DNA from: Prorocentrum cordatum
Lineage: Eukaryota > Sar > Dinophyceae > Prorocentrales > Prorocentraceae
DNA length: 64,000 nt
Assembly: GCA_963575745.1 (NCBI GenBank)
Contig: CAUYUJ010022437.1
Span: 210,143-274,142, forward strand
Direction of reading: 5' to 3'
The stretch's first letter is position 1. Each line of letters begins with the position of its first letter. Positions 52,290 through 61,964 of this stretch are shown here, piece after piece. The notes below the pieces were generated by a model that did not search any database, had not been told where the DNA came from, and saw only the letters and a program-made list of their open reading frames with translations. The position numbers and the translations under genes are program-made.

Positions 52290-52850
52290 AGGACGCCCAC
52301 GGCGAATCACTGCCGCCCCCTGCCCTTTTGGAAGCGCCTGCGTGGCCGAAAGTTGAGTTTGAGCTTGGCCAAGCTATCGGGCCACGCGTTCCCCGAGTGG
52401 GTTTCGAAAGCCTTCGGGGAACACGGAGTCGGGCGAGCTATCGGGCCACGTGGTTCCCGAGCTTTCGGGCCTCCTGGAGGACGTCTTGGAAGGGCTCTTG
52501 GGCCGTCTTGGAGGCCTCTGGCTGGCCTTTTGGACAGTCTAAGACCATCTTCAGGCCATCTGGGGCCGCCTTGGGTGCATCTTGGGGACATGTTCGCCGT
52601 CTTGGAGGCCTTCTTGGCCGTCTTGGAGGCATCTTGGAGGCCATCCTGGCCGTCTTGGAGACCATCTTGGGTGTCTTGGGAGCCCCTTGGGCCGTCTTGG
52701 GGCGTTCTTGGGGCCCTCTTGGGGGCCTCTTGGGCTGTCCCGGGGCCATCTTGGAGGCCTCTTGGGTATCTTGGGACGATGTTAGGGGGCCGCTTGGGCC
52801 GTCTTGGGTCGTCGGAGAGCTGAAAAGAGGAACATGTCAAAATCCTTCAA
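52290..52850 (+). repeat. segmental duplicate 2 (partner 50567-51110)
   Basis: Starts GACGCCCACGGCGAATCACT and follows the partner through the lead-in and the first repeat run. Offset between partners is about 1.72 kb. Confidence 0.88.
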
Positions 52851-53289
52851 CACCCGGCAGGAAAATCACTGATTTTGGCCTCTTCGGGCCTTCTGGAGGA
52901 CGTCTTGGAGAGTTCTTGGGCCGTCTTGGAGGCCTCTTGCGGGCCTATAGGACCGTCTTAGGCCATCTTGAGGCCATCTTGGGCAGTCTTGGGTGCATCT
53001 TCGGGCCATCTAGGCCGTGTTGGGGCCATCTTGGAGGCCTCTTGGGCGCTCTTGGGTCGATGTTGGGGGCCGCTTGGGCCGTCTTGGGCCGTCGGAGAGC
53101 TGAAACAGAGCAAAAGCGTACATCCTTCAAACACCCAAGGAAAACAAATTACCCCGCGACGTACCCAACCCTTTCTATACATGTGATGATTACACTCATG
53201 ACCACTCAATGCTGACGGGCATGGCGGAAGAAGAGCACCCAGCAGTGACATCAGAAGAGCGCAGCAAGAAAAGCAGCGGCAACGCGTAA

Positions 53290-54250
53290 GACGTACCTTT
53301 GCTGGGCCTCCCAGGAGCCCACGAAAGTGGCGACAGTTGCGCAGATCGCAGACCCCCCAGGACACCGCGAGGTCTCGAGGTGATCCGCGTTGGACGTACC
53401 TCCGCTCGGCCTGCCAGGAGCCCACGAAAGTGGCGACAGTTGCGCAGATCGCAGCCCCCCAGGGCGCCGCGAGGTCCCGAGGTAATCCGCGTTGGACGTA
53501 CCTCCGCTGGGCCTCCCAGGAGCCCACGAAAGTGGCGACAGTTGCGCAGATCGCAGCCCCCCAGGGGCACCGCGAGGTCCCGAGGTGATCTGCGTTGGAC
53601 GTACCTCCGCTGGGCCTCCCAGGAGCCCACGAAAGTGGCGACAGTTGCGCAGATCGCAGCCCCCCAGGGCACCGCGAGGTCCCGAGGTGATCCGCGTTGG
53701 ACGTACCTCCGCTGGGCCTCCCAGGAGCCCACGAAAGTGGCGACAATTGCGCAGATCGCAGCCCCCCAGGGCACCGCGAGGTCCCGAGGTGATCCGCGTT
53801 GGACGTACCTCCGCTGGGCCTCCCAGGAGCCCACGAAAGTGGCGACAGTTGCGCAGATCGCAGCCCCCCAGGGCACCGCGAGGTCCCGAGGTGATCCGCG
53901 TTGGACGTACCTCCGCTGGGCCTCCCAGGAGCCCACGAAAGTGGCGACAGTTGCGCAGATCGCAGCCCCCCAGGGCACCGCGAGGTCCCGAGGTGATCCG
54001 CGTTGGACGTACCTCCGCTGGGCCTCCCAGGAGCCCACGAAAGTGGCGACAGTTGCGCAGATCGCAGCCTCCCGCCGCGAGGGCGAGGTGATCCGCGTTG
54101 GAGTACCTCCGTGGGCCCGGATCCCATCAAAGTGGCGACAGTTGTGCCGCAGTTGCGCCGCGAGGTCCCGAGGTGATCCGCGTTGGACGTACCTCCGCTG
54201 GGCCTCCCAGGAGCCCACGAAAGTGGCGACAGTTGCGCAGATCACAGCCC
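53290..54250 (+). repeat. 102-bp minisatellite, about 9-10 units
   Basis: Unit begins GGACGTACCTCCGCTGGGCC and contains CCACGAAAGTGGCGACAGTT and AGGTCCCGAGGTGATCCGCG. Starts at 53392, 53494, 53597, 53699, 53801, 53903 and 54005: steps of 102 except one of 103 (an extra G). Central units are nearly identical; the first and the units after 54080 are degenerate. 102 is 34 codons, so both strands stay open for hundreds of codons; these are artefacts. Confidence 0.97.
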
Positions 54251-54404
54251 GACGGCACGAGAGAAGAGGAGAGGGGAACACAGGAAACAGGAGAGAAGGA
54301 GGGGAGGAGGGGGGAGGAGAAGGAGAAGGAGGCCGGGGCGACCACACTGCTCTATTCCAAAAGAGTACCCAACCATAGGAGGGTTGGGAATAATTGTAAC
54401 CCTG

Positions 54405-55080
54405 CCCGGCCTTCCTGGTGGACGTCTTGGAGGGCTCTTGGGCCGTCTTGGAGGCCTCTTGCAGGCCTTTTGGGCAGTCTTCGACCATCTTGACGCCATC
54501 TTGGGCCGTCTTGGGTGCATCTTGGGGCCATTTTGGCCGTCTTGGAGGCCATCTTGGCCGTCTGGAAGGCATCTTGGAGGCTATTTTGGCAGTCTTGGAG
54601 GCTATCTTAGGCTATCTTGGGCGTCTTTCGAGCCTCTTGGGCCGTCTTGGGGCCTTCTTGGGGCCGTCTTGGGGACCTCTTGGGCCGTCCTGGGACCGTC
54701 TTGGAGGCCTCTTGGGCACTCTTGGGGCGATCTTGACGACCTCTTGGGCAGTCTTGGGCCGTCAGAAGGCCGAAAAGGAGCAAAAGCCAAAATCCTTCAA
54801 GAAAAATCAATGGTTTTGAGCTCTTCGGACCATCCTTGAGGACCCTGGCGGACCTCTTGGAGGCCTCTTGGGCCGTCTTGGAGGCCTCTTGGAGGCCTCT
54901 GGGGCCGTCTTGGGCCGTCTTAGGTGTTTCTTATGCGAACTTGGGGGCATCCTGGACTCTCTTGGGCCGTCTTCGAGGCCATCTTGGACCATCTTGGGCG
55001 AACTTGGAGGCAATCTTGGGCCGTCTTGGCCATCTTAGAGGCCATCTTGGAGCCATCTGCAGCAGGAGCAACTTTTGGAG
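54405..55080 (+). repeat. GGCCGTCTTGGAGG-type array, continuation
   Basis: Same units and the same linker (CCGAAAAGGAGCAAAAGCC, AATCCTTCAAG near 54770) as 50.5-53.1 kb. The 102-bp minisatellite and a purine-rich stretch (54245-54335) separate the two parts. Confidence 0.9.
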
Positions 55081-55790
55081 CCACCTCTCAAGCAGTCCGG
55101 GCAAGGTCCGGGGAGCAGCGGTATCGGTGCCTTGTGGTATCCCCAGCCTGGGGAACTTGGATCTTCCGCAATCCTCATCGGGTGGTGACCTTGGCCTCAG
55201 GTGTCCCGAGCTCGCCTCTCCATCTTGGGGCCCCCTGCGACCTGCTGGTCCTGGCGGCGGGGTGCTCGGAAGCCTGCGCGGGTGGGCCCCCCTGTGGCAG
55301 TCCTGGGGGCCACCCTGGGCCGGAGGCACCTCCGGCACCGCCAGACCTCTTGCCGCGGCACCCGGGTTCGAGGGGCGACCTCGCCTCGCCCGCCGCGCCG
55401 GGGCGTCCAGGGTGGGGGGTGAGGACTATCAGGGGTGCACGGACGTCGTGGTCGTGGCGGTGAGCACTCCCAGATCTCATGGTCAGCACGCCGCCTGCCC
55501 CCCCTCGCAGTCTACTGTCCGCGCACGTGCCACGGGCCATGATGCGCTCGTCCTGGCCCCCCCTCGGCTCGCCCTCCTGGATCTTCCTGCTGCCCTCGAC
55601 CCTCCTCTTCCACCTGCTCGATGCTCCTCGAGCCTCTGTCCCGGATCCTCCCTCCTCCTCGATGCTCCTCCTCCCCCTCCATCCTGTTGCCTCCCAGATA
55701 ATCCCTCCTCGTCTGACCGCCAAGACGTGTTGGTAGAGCCGGTCTTGCGCTTCGCCTAAGACGTGTTCACAACGTATGATCTTGAGGGTA
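55081..55790. other. no identified gene; one block shared with 39.35 kb
   Basis: AGGTCCGGGGAGCAGCGGTA then TCGGTGCC near 55105 matches AGGTCCGGGGAGTCGCGGCA then TCGGTACC near 39345. Several frames are open over 55150-55450 without a recognisable domain. Confidence 0.45.
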
Positions 55791-55799
55791 AGAGTTCCC

Positions 55800-56360
55800 G
55801 ACAGTTGGAAGGATCCAGGACGAGCCGTTTCCATAATGGAGCTCTCGCCTTAGCGCCGCGCGCATTCGTCCTAAGGGCTCGCGGCACTTAGAGGGGTTGA
55901 GGGCGGGCCGTTATCAAAATGGAGCTCTCGTCTCGACCCCCCCACATTCGTTTTGAAAGCTTGCAGCACATTCAATGATGGAGGGCGTTTCTTTCTTGAA
56001 AAGGGGCTCTCGCCCTTGCGCCGCGCACACCCGTTTGCAAAAAAGCAACAGCTCCAGGAGTGGAGGGTGGCTCCCTTTCGAAATGAGTTTTTGCGTTAGC
56101 TAAAAACTCGCAGCAGTTATAAGGATAGATACAGTTTCTTTTCTAAGTGTGGCTTTCAGTTCAAACATCATTAAAGTGGAAAGACCAGAGCCTTCAACAC
56201 ATGTAACAGCTGCAGCGATGGAGTGCGACTTCTTTTCAACATTGGGCTCTCGTTCGAGATTTCCAGCGTCATGGTCAGGAGTGTAAGCGTGCGCAGCGGT
56301 TGCCCAGATGAGGGCGGTCCTTTTTCAAACCGGCGATCTCGCTGAACAGTTGCTAAGAAG
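55800..56360 (+). repeat. ~80-90-bp degenerate tandem repeat
   Basis: ATGGAGCTCTCGCCTTAGCG, AATGGAGCTCTCGTCTCG, AAGGGGCTCTCGCCCTTGCG and CATTGGGCTCTCG recur with CGCATTCGT / CACATTCGTTT and GCTCGCAGCA blocks between. Reverse-complement relatives are at 3955-4200. Confidence 0.8.
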
Positions 56361-56459
56361 AAGAGGATGATGTGGCTGACAGGCTTCATGATGCCTTGAC
56401 ACCCTCGGCCAGAGGCCGAGAAAGTAGTTAAAGGTGTGGAAGAATCCGGCCACGCAAAG

Positions 56460-57720
56460 CCTAGCCTAGCTGAACAATTGCTTTGTTGTGGTTGTTGGCG
56501 ACACGGTACCTTTGCCGTGGACGCCCTCGGCCGGAGGCCGAGAAAAGTCAAATGGGGTTAAGAAGAGACCACCCTGGAACTGCCACGAGGCCACCCCGGG
56601 GTGGAATCAACTGTGAAAAAGCTAAGCAGGGCAACCAGCAGCCGAGGAGGAGACTGCCGGCCGCCGCACTGGTCCTGGCCCCCGTCTGTGTGAAAGGCGG
56701 TGGCCAAATCGCCAGCCGCAGTCAGGGATATCAGTTGTCAAGCTGATGAGTCATGTAAGGGGCACGCTTAGGTGCCAGCGGGAATTTGGCTATACAAGCC
56801 GAGCATGGGCGAGCCCCCCGAAGAAGACGACGACGACGAACCGAACCTCCCGCAACACGGGACCCCCCCTCCGCAGCCGCATCCCTTGCGCGAGCCGCAC
56901 CACACCAGCGGGGATCCGCGCGCCATATGCCCAGGCTCCCCCCCCGGAAGGGGAGCCAGCAGCCAGCAACCAGGCGTCGGCAGATCGCTGCACAACCAGT
57001 GTAGATTGGGGCGCAGGGAGGAAGGCACGAAGCGTCAAGGAGCCCCGCGCGCAAAGGAGCCCGGCGCGTCGCGCGGCCCCTCCCCCAGCGGGCCCGGGAT
57101 CCCAAACCCGGAGTCTCAGCGGCAGGCCCTCCCCTGGCCGCTGGCGTCGGGGCGAAGCCCCCGTCCATGCACGCCCCTGCCCCGCAGTGGAGGCAAGGGC
57201 CGTCTCCGGATGCCGCTGGGCGGCTCTGTAGACGCCGCGCTGCGCACGGCACCGGCCCTCCGGAGGGGCGTAGGGGGGTGGGGCACTGGCGTGCCTGCCC
57301 GCGGCCGCTCAGCTTGCGCCGAGGAGCCGCACGTCCCAGCTGCCCAGGGCGTCCCGCTGAACAATTGCTTGTTGTGGTTAATTGCGACAGGCTGCCTAAA
57401 GGGCTAGACGCCCTCGATCAGCCGAAGGCCGAGAAAAGCAGTATGGGGTTAAGGAATCACCTTAGAAAAGCCCCGGAATGGCAGCGTGCAGCCGAGGAGG
57501 ACTGCGGCCACCGCACTTCCTGGCCCCTGTCTGTGCGCAAGGGGGGGACACCCCCAAAAGTCAGGGAGAACAGCGTCGCACTGATAGGACATGAAAGGGG
57601 CACGCTTCGGTGCCAGCGGGCATTAAACTATACAAGCCGGATTTGGGCGAGCCCCCAGAGAAGAGGACGACGACGAGCAGGACCCCCGCAACACAAGGAC
57701 CCTCCTGAACATGTTCTTCC
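56460..57720 (+). repeat. direct duplication (~370 bp, offset ~890 bp), LTR-like arrangement
   Basis: GAACAATTGCTT, GTGGTT, GACGCCCTCG, GGCCGAGAAAAG, ATGGGGTTAAG, GGGGCACGCTTMGGTGCCAG, TATACAAGCC, GGGCGAGCCCCC, GACGACGACGA and CCCGCAACAC occur in this order at 56470-56865 and again at 57358-57705. The 490 bp between are GC-rich with no retroviral motif. Either a tandem duplication or a pair of terminal repeats of a non-autonomous element. Confidence 0.75.
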
Positions 57721-57814
57721 ATACAATCGTGGATTTCCCAGCCTTGTCGGAACTTGCGAAGGAAGGGCCTGGGACGGGAAAGAGAGCACTGCAGCATCGC
57801 AGACGCACCTACAG

Positions 57815-57860
57815 GTTTGTCCTTCTGGCTCTTCTCCGCCCGCTTCTCCTCTTAGATCTT
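57815..57860 (+). CDS. unidentified exon, left part
   Basis: After CACCTACAG (conventional AG acceptor), reads FVLLALLRPLLLLDL, with TTA GAT CTT at the end. It continues in frame at 58086 once element E2 and one repeat copy are removed. Hydrophobic with single Arg and Asp residues, like a membrane helix and amphipathic linker of an ion channel or transporter; family not identified. Confidence 0.55.
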
Positions 57861-58085
57861 GGAGCCTGTTTTTTTTAGACTCTGGCAAGTTTACTTGCAT
57901 GGACGGGGGGGGGGGCTGAGTCTGAAGCAAGCCGAAAACAATTTGACATGCGGAAATCACGCAAGTCGAAAGGCACTTGCACGCTCGTGTTCGATTGAAG
58001 AGGGGCGAGGGGGGGGGGGGGGGGGGGGCGAACGCCATGCAAGTAAGCTTGCCTGGATATAAAGAAAAACAGGCTCTTAGATCTT
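57861..58085 (+). mobile_element. TIR intron E2: family E element with 10-bp target duplication
   Basis: 215-bp element (57861-58075) from GGAGCCTGTTTTTTTTAGAC to GATATAAAGAAAAACAGGCT. CTTAGATCTT stands at 57851-57860 and 58076-58085. The inner inverted pair GGCAAGTTTACTTGCATGG / CCATGCAAGTAAGCTTGCC is nearly perfect, making a TIR of about 40 bp. The only AG in the repeat would require an AT-starting intron (AT-AG). Interior contains G-runs of up to about 20. Confidence 0.88.
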
Positions 58086-58133
58086 CGAGCCTCGAACCTC
58101 CTTCTGGACGTCGTGTCGTCCTCCGCGGCCCAG
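58086..58133 (+). CDS. unidentified exon, right part
   Basis: Continues RASNLLLDVVSSSAAQ and ends CCCAG|GTACCTC, a conventional donor. With the left part it makes a 94-nt exon with conventional outer splice sites and one TIR intron inside. I could not find neighbouring exons of the same gene. Confidence 0.55.
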
Positions 58134-58230
58134 GTACCTCGCCATGCACCTCGCCCTCGCCCTGGGCCGCCCGGGCCCGGCCGGCCGGATCCGCCGCCGG
58201 CTCCCCGGCCGGCGCCCTGGAAGGCCCGCG

Positions 58231-58314
58231 GGGAGGCCAGACACGTCTGGATTCAGACGTGTCTGGCCTCCCAGACGTGCAGGGGACAGACTTATCTCAA
58301 GATAAGTCTGTCCC
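58231..58314. repeat. two adjacent perfect hairpins
   Basis: Hairpin 1: 19-bp perfect stem, GGGAGGCCAGACACGTCTG (58231-58249) and its complement (58254-58272), loop GATT. Hairpin 2: 15-bp perfect stem, GGGACAGACTTATCT (58283-58297) and complement (58300-58314), loop CA. Ten bases apart. Hairpin 1's arm CCAGACGTG recurs in the spacer. Confidence 0.97.
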
Positions 58315-58344
58315 TCCTTCTCGTCCTCCTGCCCCTCCTTCTGC

Positions 58345-58600
58345 TCCTCCGTGCCTGCCTCCTCCTCCTCCTCCTCCTCCTCCTCTCCTCCTCCTCCTCC
58401 TTCCTCCTCCTCCTCCTCCCCTTCCCTCCCCTCCTCCTCCTCCTCCTCCTCCTCCTCCTCCTCCTCCTCCTCCTCCTCCTCCCTCTCCTCCTCCCTCCCC
58501 CTCCCCTCTCCCTCCTCCTCCTCCTCCTCCTCCTCCTCCTCCTCCTCCTCCTCCTCCTCCTCCTCCTCCTCCTCCTCCCTTCCTGCGCCTGCTCCTGCTC
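58345..58600. repeat. (TCC)n microsatellite, long
   Basis: About 255 bp of TCC/CTC triplets with CTTCC interruptions, starting 30 bp after hairpin 2. Confidence 0.95.
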
Positions 58601-58749
58601 CTGCTCTCCCTCCCTCCGCCCCTCCCTCCCTCCCTCCCGCGGGCAGGCCACAGGAGTCCGAAGACGCCCCTCCTGCTATTCGCCCTCCTTTTGCTCCTCC
58701 CTCCCTCTCTCCTTCGATCCCCCCCTCCCCCCTCCATCCCCCCTCATCA

Positions 58750-59795
58750 CCCGTGCTCGCCTCATCACGGTCTGCCGCTTTGTCGTGGGTGGGGTTTTCG
58801 ACACACGCGGCTATGCATGCGACATCTTGGCGCCTCAGTATATTCTTGCCACGCGGCGTGCTGGCAGTGGTGACGCTTGCCAGTAATGATTGTAATCCAA
58901 CAGACATGTCTGCCTCCCTCCTCGAAGCGCATCGCGAGGAGTAGGCCTTGCCTTCATCGATGGCCACCAGTAGCGCGATGGCCGCACGCTCATCGTTGCT
59001 GCCCGGCCCAGCTGATGATACGCATCCCCAGATCTCTGGTGGGCTTGACTTCCCGATCCCGGCACTTTTCCTGTGCAGCCGAGTTTGTTCTGTAGGGCGA
59101 CCAAGCCGAACGAAGGGCCTTCTGTCTTCTAATGGATTGCGTCCGATGTCTTCTGCACTCCTGTGGCCAAGGGCGGTCTGGGCTTGAGGCCAGGACGCCG
59201 TCGGAAAAGTCTCGTGTCCTCGCGCGTGCCCTCCGCAATCAAGGTGGGCTGTATTTCGACCTCCGAGGGCGTGTTCGGGGCCCAGGGGCTATCAAGAGTT
59301 GATCCGGGACGAGAACCTGCCCCTCGGGAAGTCGGAGATATGTGGGTATGCGCCTCAGGCGCTTCAGCGGGTCACGTCGGCCATCCGCTCAGAAGGGGGA
59401 AACATGCCGACGCGGGCGCCCCGACCTCGTTTCCGCCCTTCTGGGCCTCGGGGGGGGGGAGAGGCGTGTTTGCTTGCACAGGCTGGGCGCGCTTCGGGCT
59501 TCTGGCCAAAACCCGCCCCGAGAGGTGTCCGAGGCGTGCCAGCGTCGACCACGTGTGCGCAAGGGTGGCCTGCGCAAGAAAGGGGCCCTCGGTGCGGGCC
59601 CGCCCGATCACCGAGCGCGACGCTGTGGCAGCGGCCTGCGCGCCTGGGATTCTGCCCTCCCCCGCCGCGCCCCCTCGGAGGCTGCGCAGCAGTGGCCCAT
59701 CCCGCCCAAGCGGGGTCGAGGCAGATGGGGTCCGTGGATCGCGCCGCGTCGCTGATGCATCGACGATTCGGCTCGACGTGGAGCCCGATTCTCTC
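58750..59795. other. no recognisable gene
   Basis: Mixed sequence. A weak family A core may lie at 59230-59340 (GGGGCCCAGGGGCTATCAAG, GATCCGGGACGAGAACC, CCCCTCGGGAAG). No protein motif seen. Confidence 0.45.
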
Positions 59796-59807
59796 CACGC
59801 CGACGGT

Positions 59808-59870
59808 GCCGATGCATCGCCGACCTCGCCGATGCATCGCCGGCCTCGCCGATGCATCGCCAGCAAACTC
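59808..59870 (+). repeat. 21-bp tandem repeat (GATGCATCGCC), three units
   Basis: CCGATGCATCGCCGACCTCG, CCGATGCATCGCCGGCCTCG, CCGATGCATCGCC. An isolated TGATGCATCGACG is at 59753. Contains the ATGCAT palindrome. Confidence 0.9.
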
Positions 59871-59994
59871 TGAGATCCAGCGCCGCGAAAAGATGCAACA
59901 CTGTGAAGAATCGCGACCAGAGCCATCGACCCCATCGTTGCGCGGCATCTTGCGACCCGGACGCCCGCTATGAAGGATGGCGACGCCGGGATCT

Positions 59995-60112
59995 CAGGGC
60001 GGGGGCTCTCCAGCACCAGCAGCGGTGTCGGTGCCCCATGCCTCCTCCGAGGAGGGCCCCACGCGCAGGCTTCTCGACGCCTGGCCGCCCATGCAGGCAA
60101 CGTTGGGTGAAG
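59995..60112 (+). repeat. dispersed repeat P, forward copy
   Basis: GGGGGCTCTCCAGCACCAGC, GGTGTCGGTGCCCCATGCCT, CCTCCGAGGAGGGCCCC and GACGCCTGGCCGCCCATGCA. The inverted copy is at 61464-61575. A short (CAC)n run follows at 60116-60139. Confidence 0.85.
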
Positions 60113-60478
60113 CGCACCACCACCACCACCACCACCACCCGGGAGTCTTCAGGATGAGCTGGTGTATGCGGGATGCGGCCTTCGTGATGCCCCACGAGAG
60201 CGCTCGATACGATCCATACCGCTACCAGCCCTGATCACCCTCTGCTTCTGTCCGTGAAGGTCCCCCAGAGGCCGAAAGCAGTGAACAACCTTCCGTCCGT
60301 CCCACGCTGTGCATGCGTGTGGGTGTGTCGTGTTCGCGCTATTGGGATAGCCCTCCTGATGGGCAGCGCATTGCTGGTTTCTTTGCGCGGAAATAGAACA
60401 TCGCATGACCCGAGGAGGTCTGGGTCTGCCTTCATCCTCCAGGTGGGGGCTGTGGTGTGCCTCCTTCTCCCCCCGCCT

Positions 60479-60734
60479 CGGCGGCGACCGAGTGGGAGAA
60501 GAGAGAAGGGGCGGGCCTTCTCAGAAGACTCGTAAGTTCCCGATCATTTTTTCTCCAAGATATGTTGTGCATTTAAAGGAAGGCTCGGAAGTTTCCCAGC
60601 CCTGTGACAAGTTTTCTAAGCTTTCCCCGAAGACACAAAAGACCTGTCAGGAGGCGCGAGGGCCTCCGAGAAGCCCCGCCGCCTTGTGAGAAGGCCTTCT
60701 CCCTCTCACTTCCCCGCCCCTCGCTCGCCGCCGA
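60479..60734 (+). mobile_element. family C TIR element, copy C6, enlarged
   Basis: 256 bp, about 55 bp longer than the other C copies. Starts TCGGCGGCGACCGAGTGGGA and ends CCCGCCCCTCGCTCGCCGCC(GA). An AT-rich insert (TTTTTTCTCCAAGATATGTTG, about 60546-60590) accounts for the extra length. Confidence 0.83.
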
Positions 60735-61235
60735 CCAACGCCGGCCACCTCCCGGGGCAGCGCCGCTCCGGCCACAGCCTCTCGGCTCAGGCCTGTGGGG
60801 CGTGACCTGCGCTGGGGGAAGCGTCAGACTCGAGTGCTCCAGGGCCCGGGTCTGCCGGCGCTTCTTGCCGAGCGCGCCCTGGATTTGGACGGTCCAGTGT
60901 TCGTGGGACGTCTGCAGCAGGAGTTCGCGTCCAATTTCGGAGGGAGTCTCGACATTTTTACTCCCCAATCAGTGCTTGCACTGGAGGGGGAAGTTAAAAG
61001 AGTCAGCGAACGTTTCCCGCCGATTCTGGCGGCCGGCTGGGTTCCCGGGTTCCCGGTTCCGGGTTCCGGGGTTCCTGGTTATTGGTCCGGGCCGATCTCG
61101 GTGGGCTCCAGGGTTCTGGGGTCCCAGGGTCCCCGTCGCTCTCCTCCTGGATCTGTCTATCGATCCCACCTCAAACCATCCACTGATTGTTTTTTTTTTT
61201 CTCTCTTGTGTCTGATGGCCCCGTCAGGCCAATTC
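60735..61235. other. no recognisable gene
   Basis: GGGTTCCCGGGTTCCCGGTT-type short repeats at 61038-61075 and a run of about 13 T at 61188-61200. Confidence 0.5.
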
Positions 61236-61238
61236 TCT

Positions 61239-61412
61239 GGACGCCCGAGATGGGTACGGAAAGAATGGGCACGATGCCCAACAGCAGTTCCTGTTCATCT
61301 TGAACAGGATTCGCTGTGCACGCCGCCTGCCCAACAGCGGCCGCTGTTGGTTTGGGACAACACTTGTTGTTGGGCATTGTACCCATTTTTTCCGTACCCA
61401 CTTCGGGCGTCC
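61239..61412 (+). mobile_element. TIR element K, single copy, ~45-bp inverted ends
   Basis: Left GGACGCCCGAGATGGGTACG then GAAAGAATGGGCACGATGCC; right GGGCATTGTACCCATTTTTT then CCGTACCCACTTCGGGCGTCC. The ends pair over about 45 bp with roughly five mismatches, and the interior contains a smaller inverted CTGTTCATCTTGAACAG hairpin. Confidence 0.9.
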
Positions 61413-61463
61413 AAAAATTCCGAGTCCCCCGAGCCCGAGTCTCACGTCTCCCCTGTCTCCCCG

Positions 61464-61575
61464 CCCTGCATGGGCGGCCAGGCGTCGAGGAGCCTGCGCG
61501 CGGGGCCCTCCTCGGAGGAGGCATACGGGGCACCGGCACCGCTGCTCGTGCCGGAGAGCCCCCGCCCTGTGGAGG
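61464..61575 (-). repeat. dispersed repeat P, reverse copy
   Basis: TGCATGGGCGGCCAGGCGTC, GGGGCCCTCCTCGGAGGAGG, GGGGCACCGGCACC and GGAGAGCCCCCGCCC, the reverse complement of 59995-60112. Confidence 0.85.
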
Positions 61576-61616
61576 ACGGTCAATGGAGAGGAAGCGTGTT
61601 GCCAAAGCAATCCCAG

Positions 61617-61702
61617 ATGTTTAAAACATGTGTTAAATAAACATGTTTTCAACATGTAAAAAAACAGGATTCCAACATGTTTCCCACATTTTGAACACAT
61701 GT
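61617..61702. repeat. AT-rich ACATGT palindromic cluster
   Basis: AAAACATGT and ACATGTTTT in inverted orientation about 8 bp apart, then CAACATGT, ACATGTTT and ACACATGTGG. AT content is sharply higher than the surroundings. Confidence 0.85.
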
Positions 61703-61844
61703 GGAATTCAATGATCGGGCTGTTAGGGTGTCCATTGTCGTGGCGTCCGCAAGCCTCGCCCTGAGATCCCAGCGCGCCGCGGTTGTCCAGCAGCGGGCGG
61801 GTTTGCCTTGATGCGGGCCCGGGGGCATCACAGATCTATCCAGC

Positions 61845-61905
61845 CTCAAGTCGGGCCTGTCCCTCTACAGGAGGAATATACAAACATAGTAAAAAAAATA
61901 TCCTG
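61845..61905 (+). mobile_element. family F TIR element, 5' end only (F4)
   Basis: TCAAGTCGGGCCTGTCCC then CTCTACAGGAGGAATATAC, matching the left end of F2. No right end occurs before the 77-bp satellite, so the copy is truncated, possibly by the array. Confidence 0.8.
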
Positions 61906-61964
61906 GCGAAAGACCCAACCATAAGCAATTGTTGGTAACGCGTCGTGGGTGCCGTTTTCGGTGG

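Larger units (their letters stand above)
50560..53130 (+). repeat. GGCCGTCTTGGAGG-type short repeat in 300-400-bp higher-order units
   Basis: Basic unit GGCCGTCTTGGAGGC / GGCCATCTTGG of 11-13 bp. Runs of it are punctuated by a linker with CCGTCGGAGAGCTGAAAAGA and AATCCTTCAAACAC, at about 51090, 51480, 51830, 52815 and 53095, giving higher-order steps of about 280-390 bp and one longer. Both strands stay open for up to 250 codons (SWRPSWRPLG-like, or PKTAQEAPK-like on the other strand). The periodic peptide, both-strand openness and copies elsewhere argue against a gene. Confidence 0.9.

Noticed and set aside
50470-52823. Long SWRPSWRPLG-like frames and PKTAQEAPK-like reverse frames
   Set aside because: Periodic translation of an 11-13-bp DNA repeat; same pattern recurs at 2.6, 14.4 and 54.5 kb and on both strands.
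53299-54572. Open frames of 359, 390 and 458 codons on both strands
   Set aside because: They follow from the 102-bp (34-codon) repeat period, are mirrored on both strands, and have no domain.
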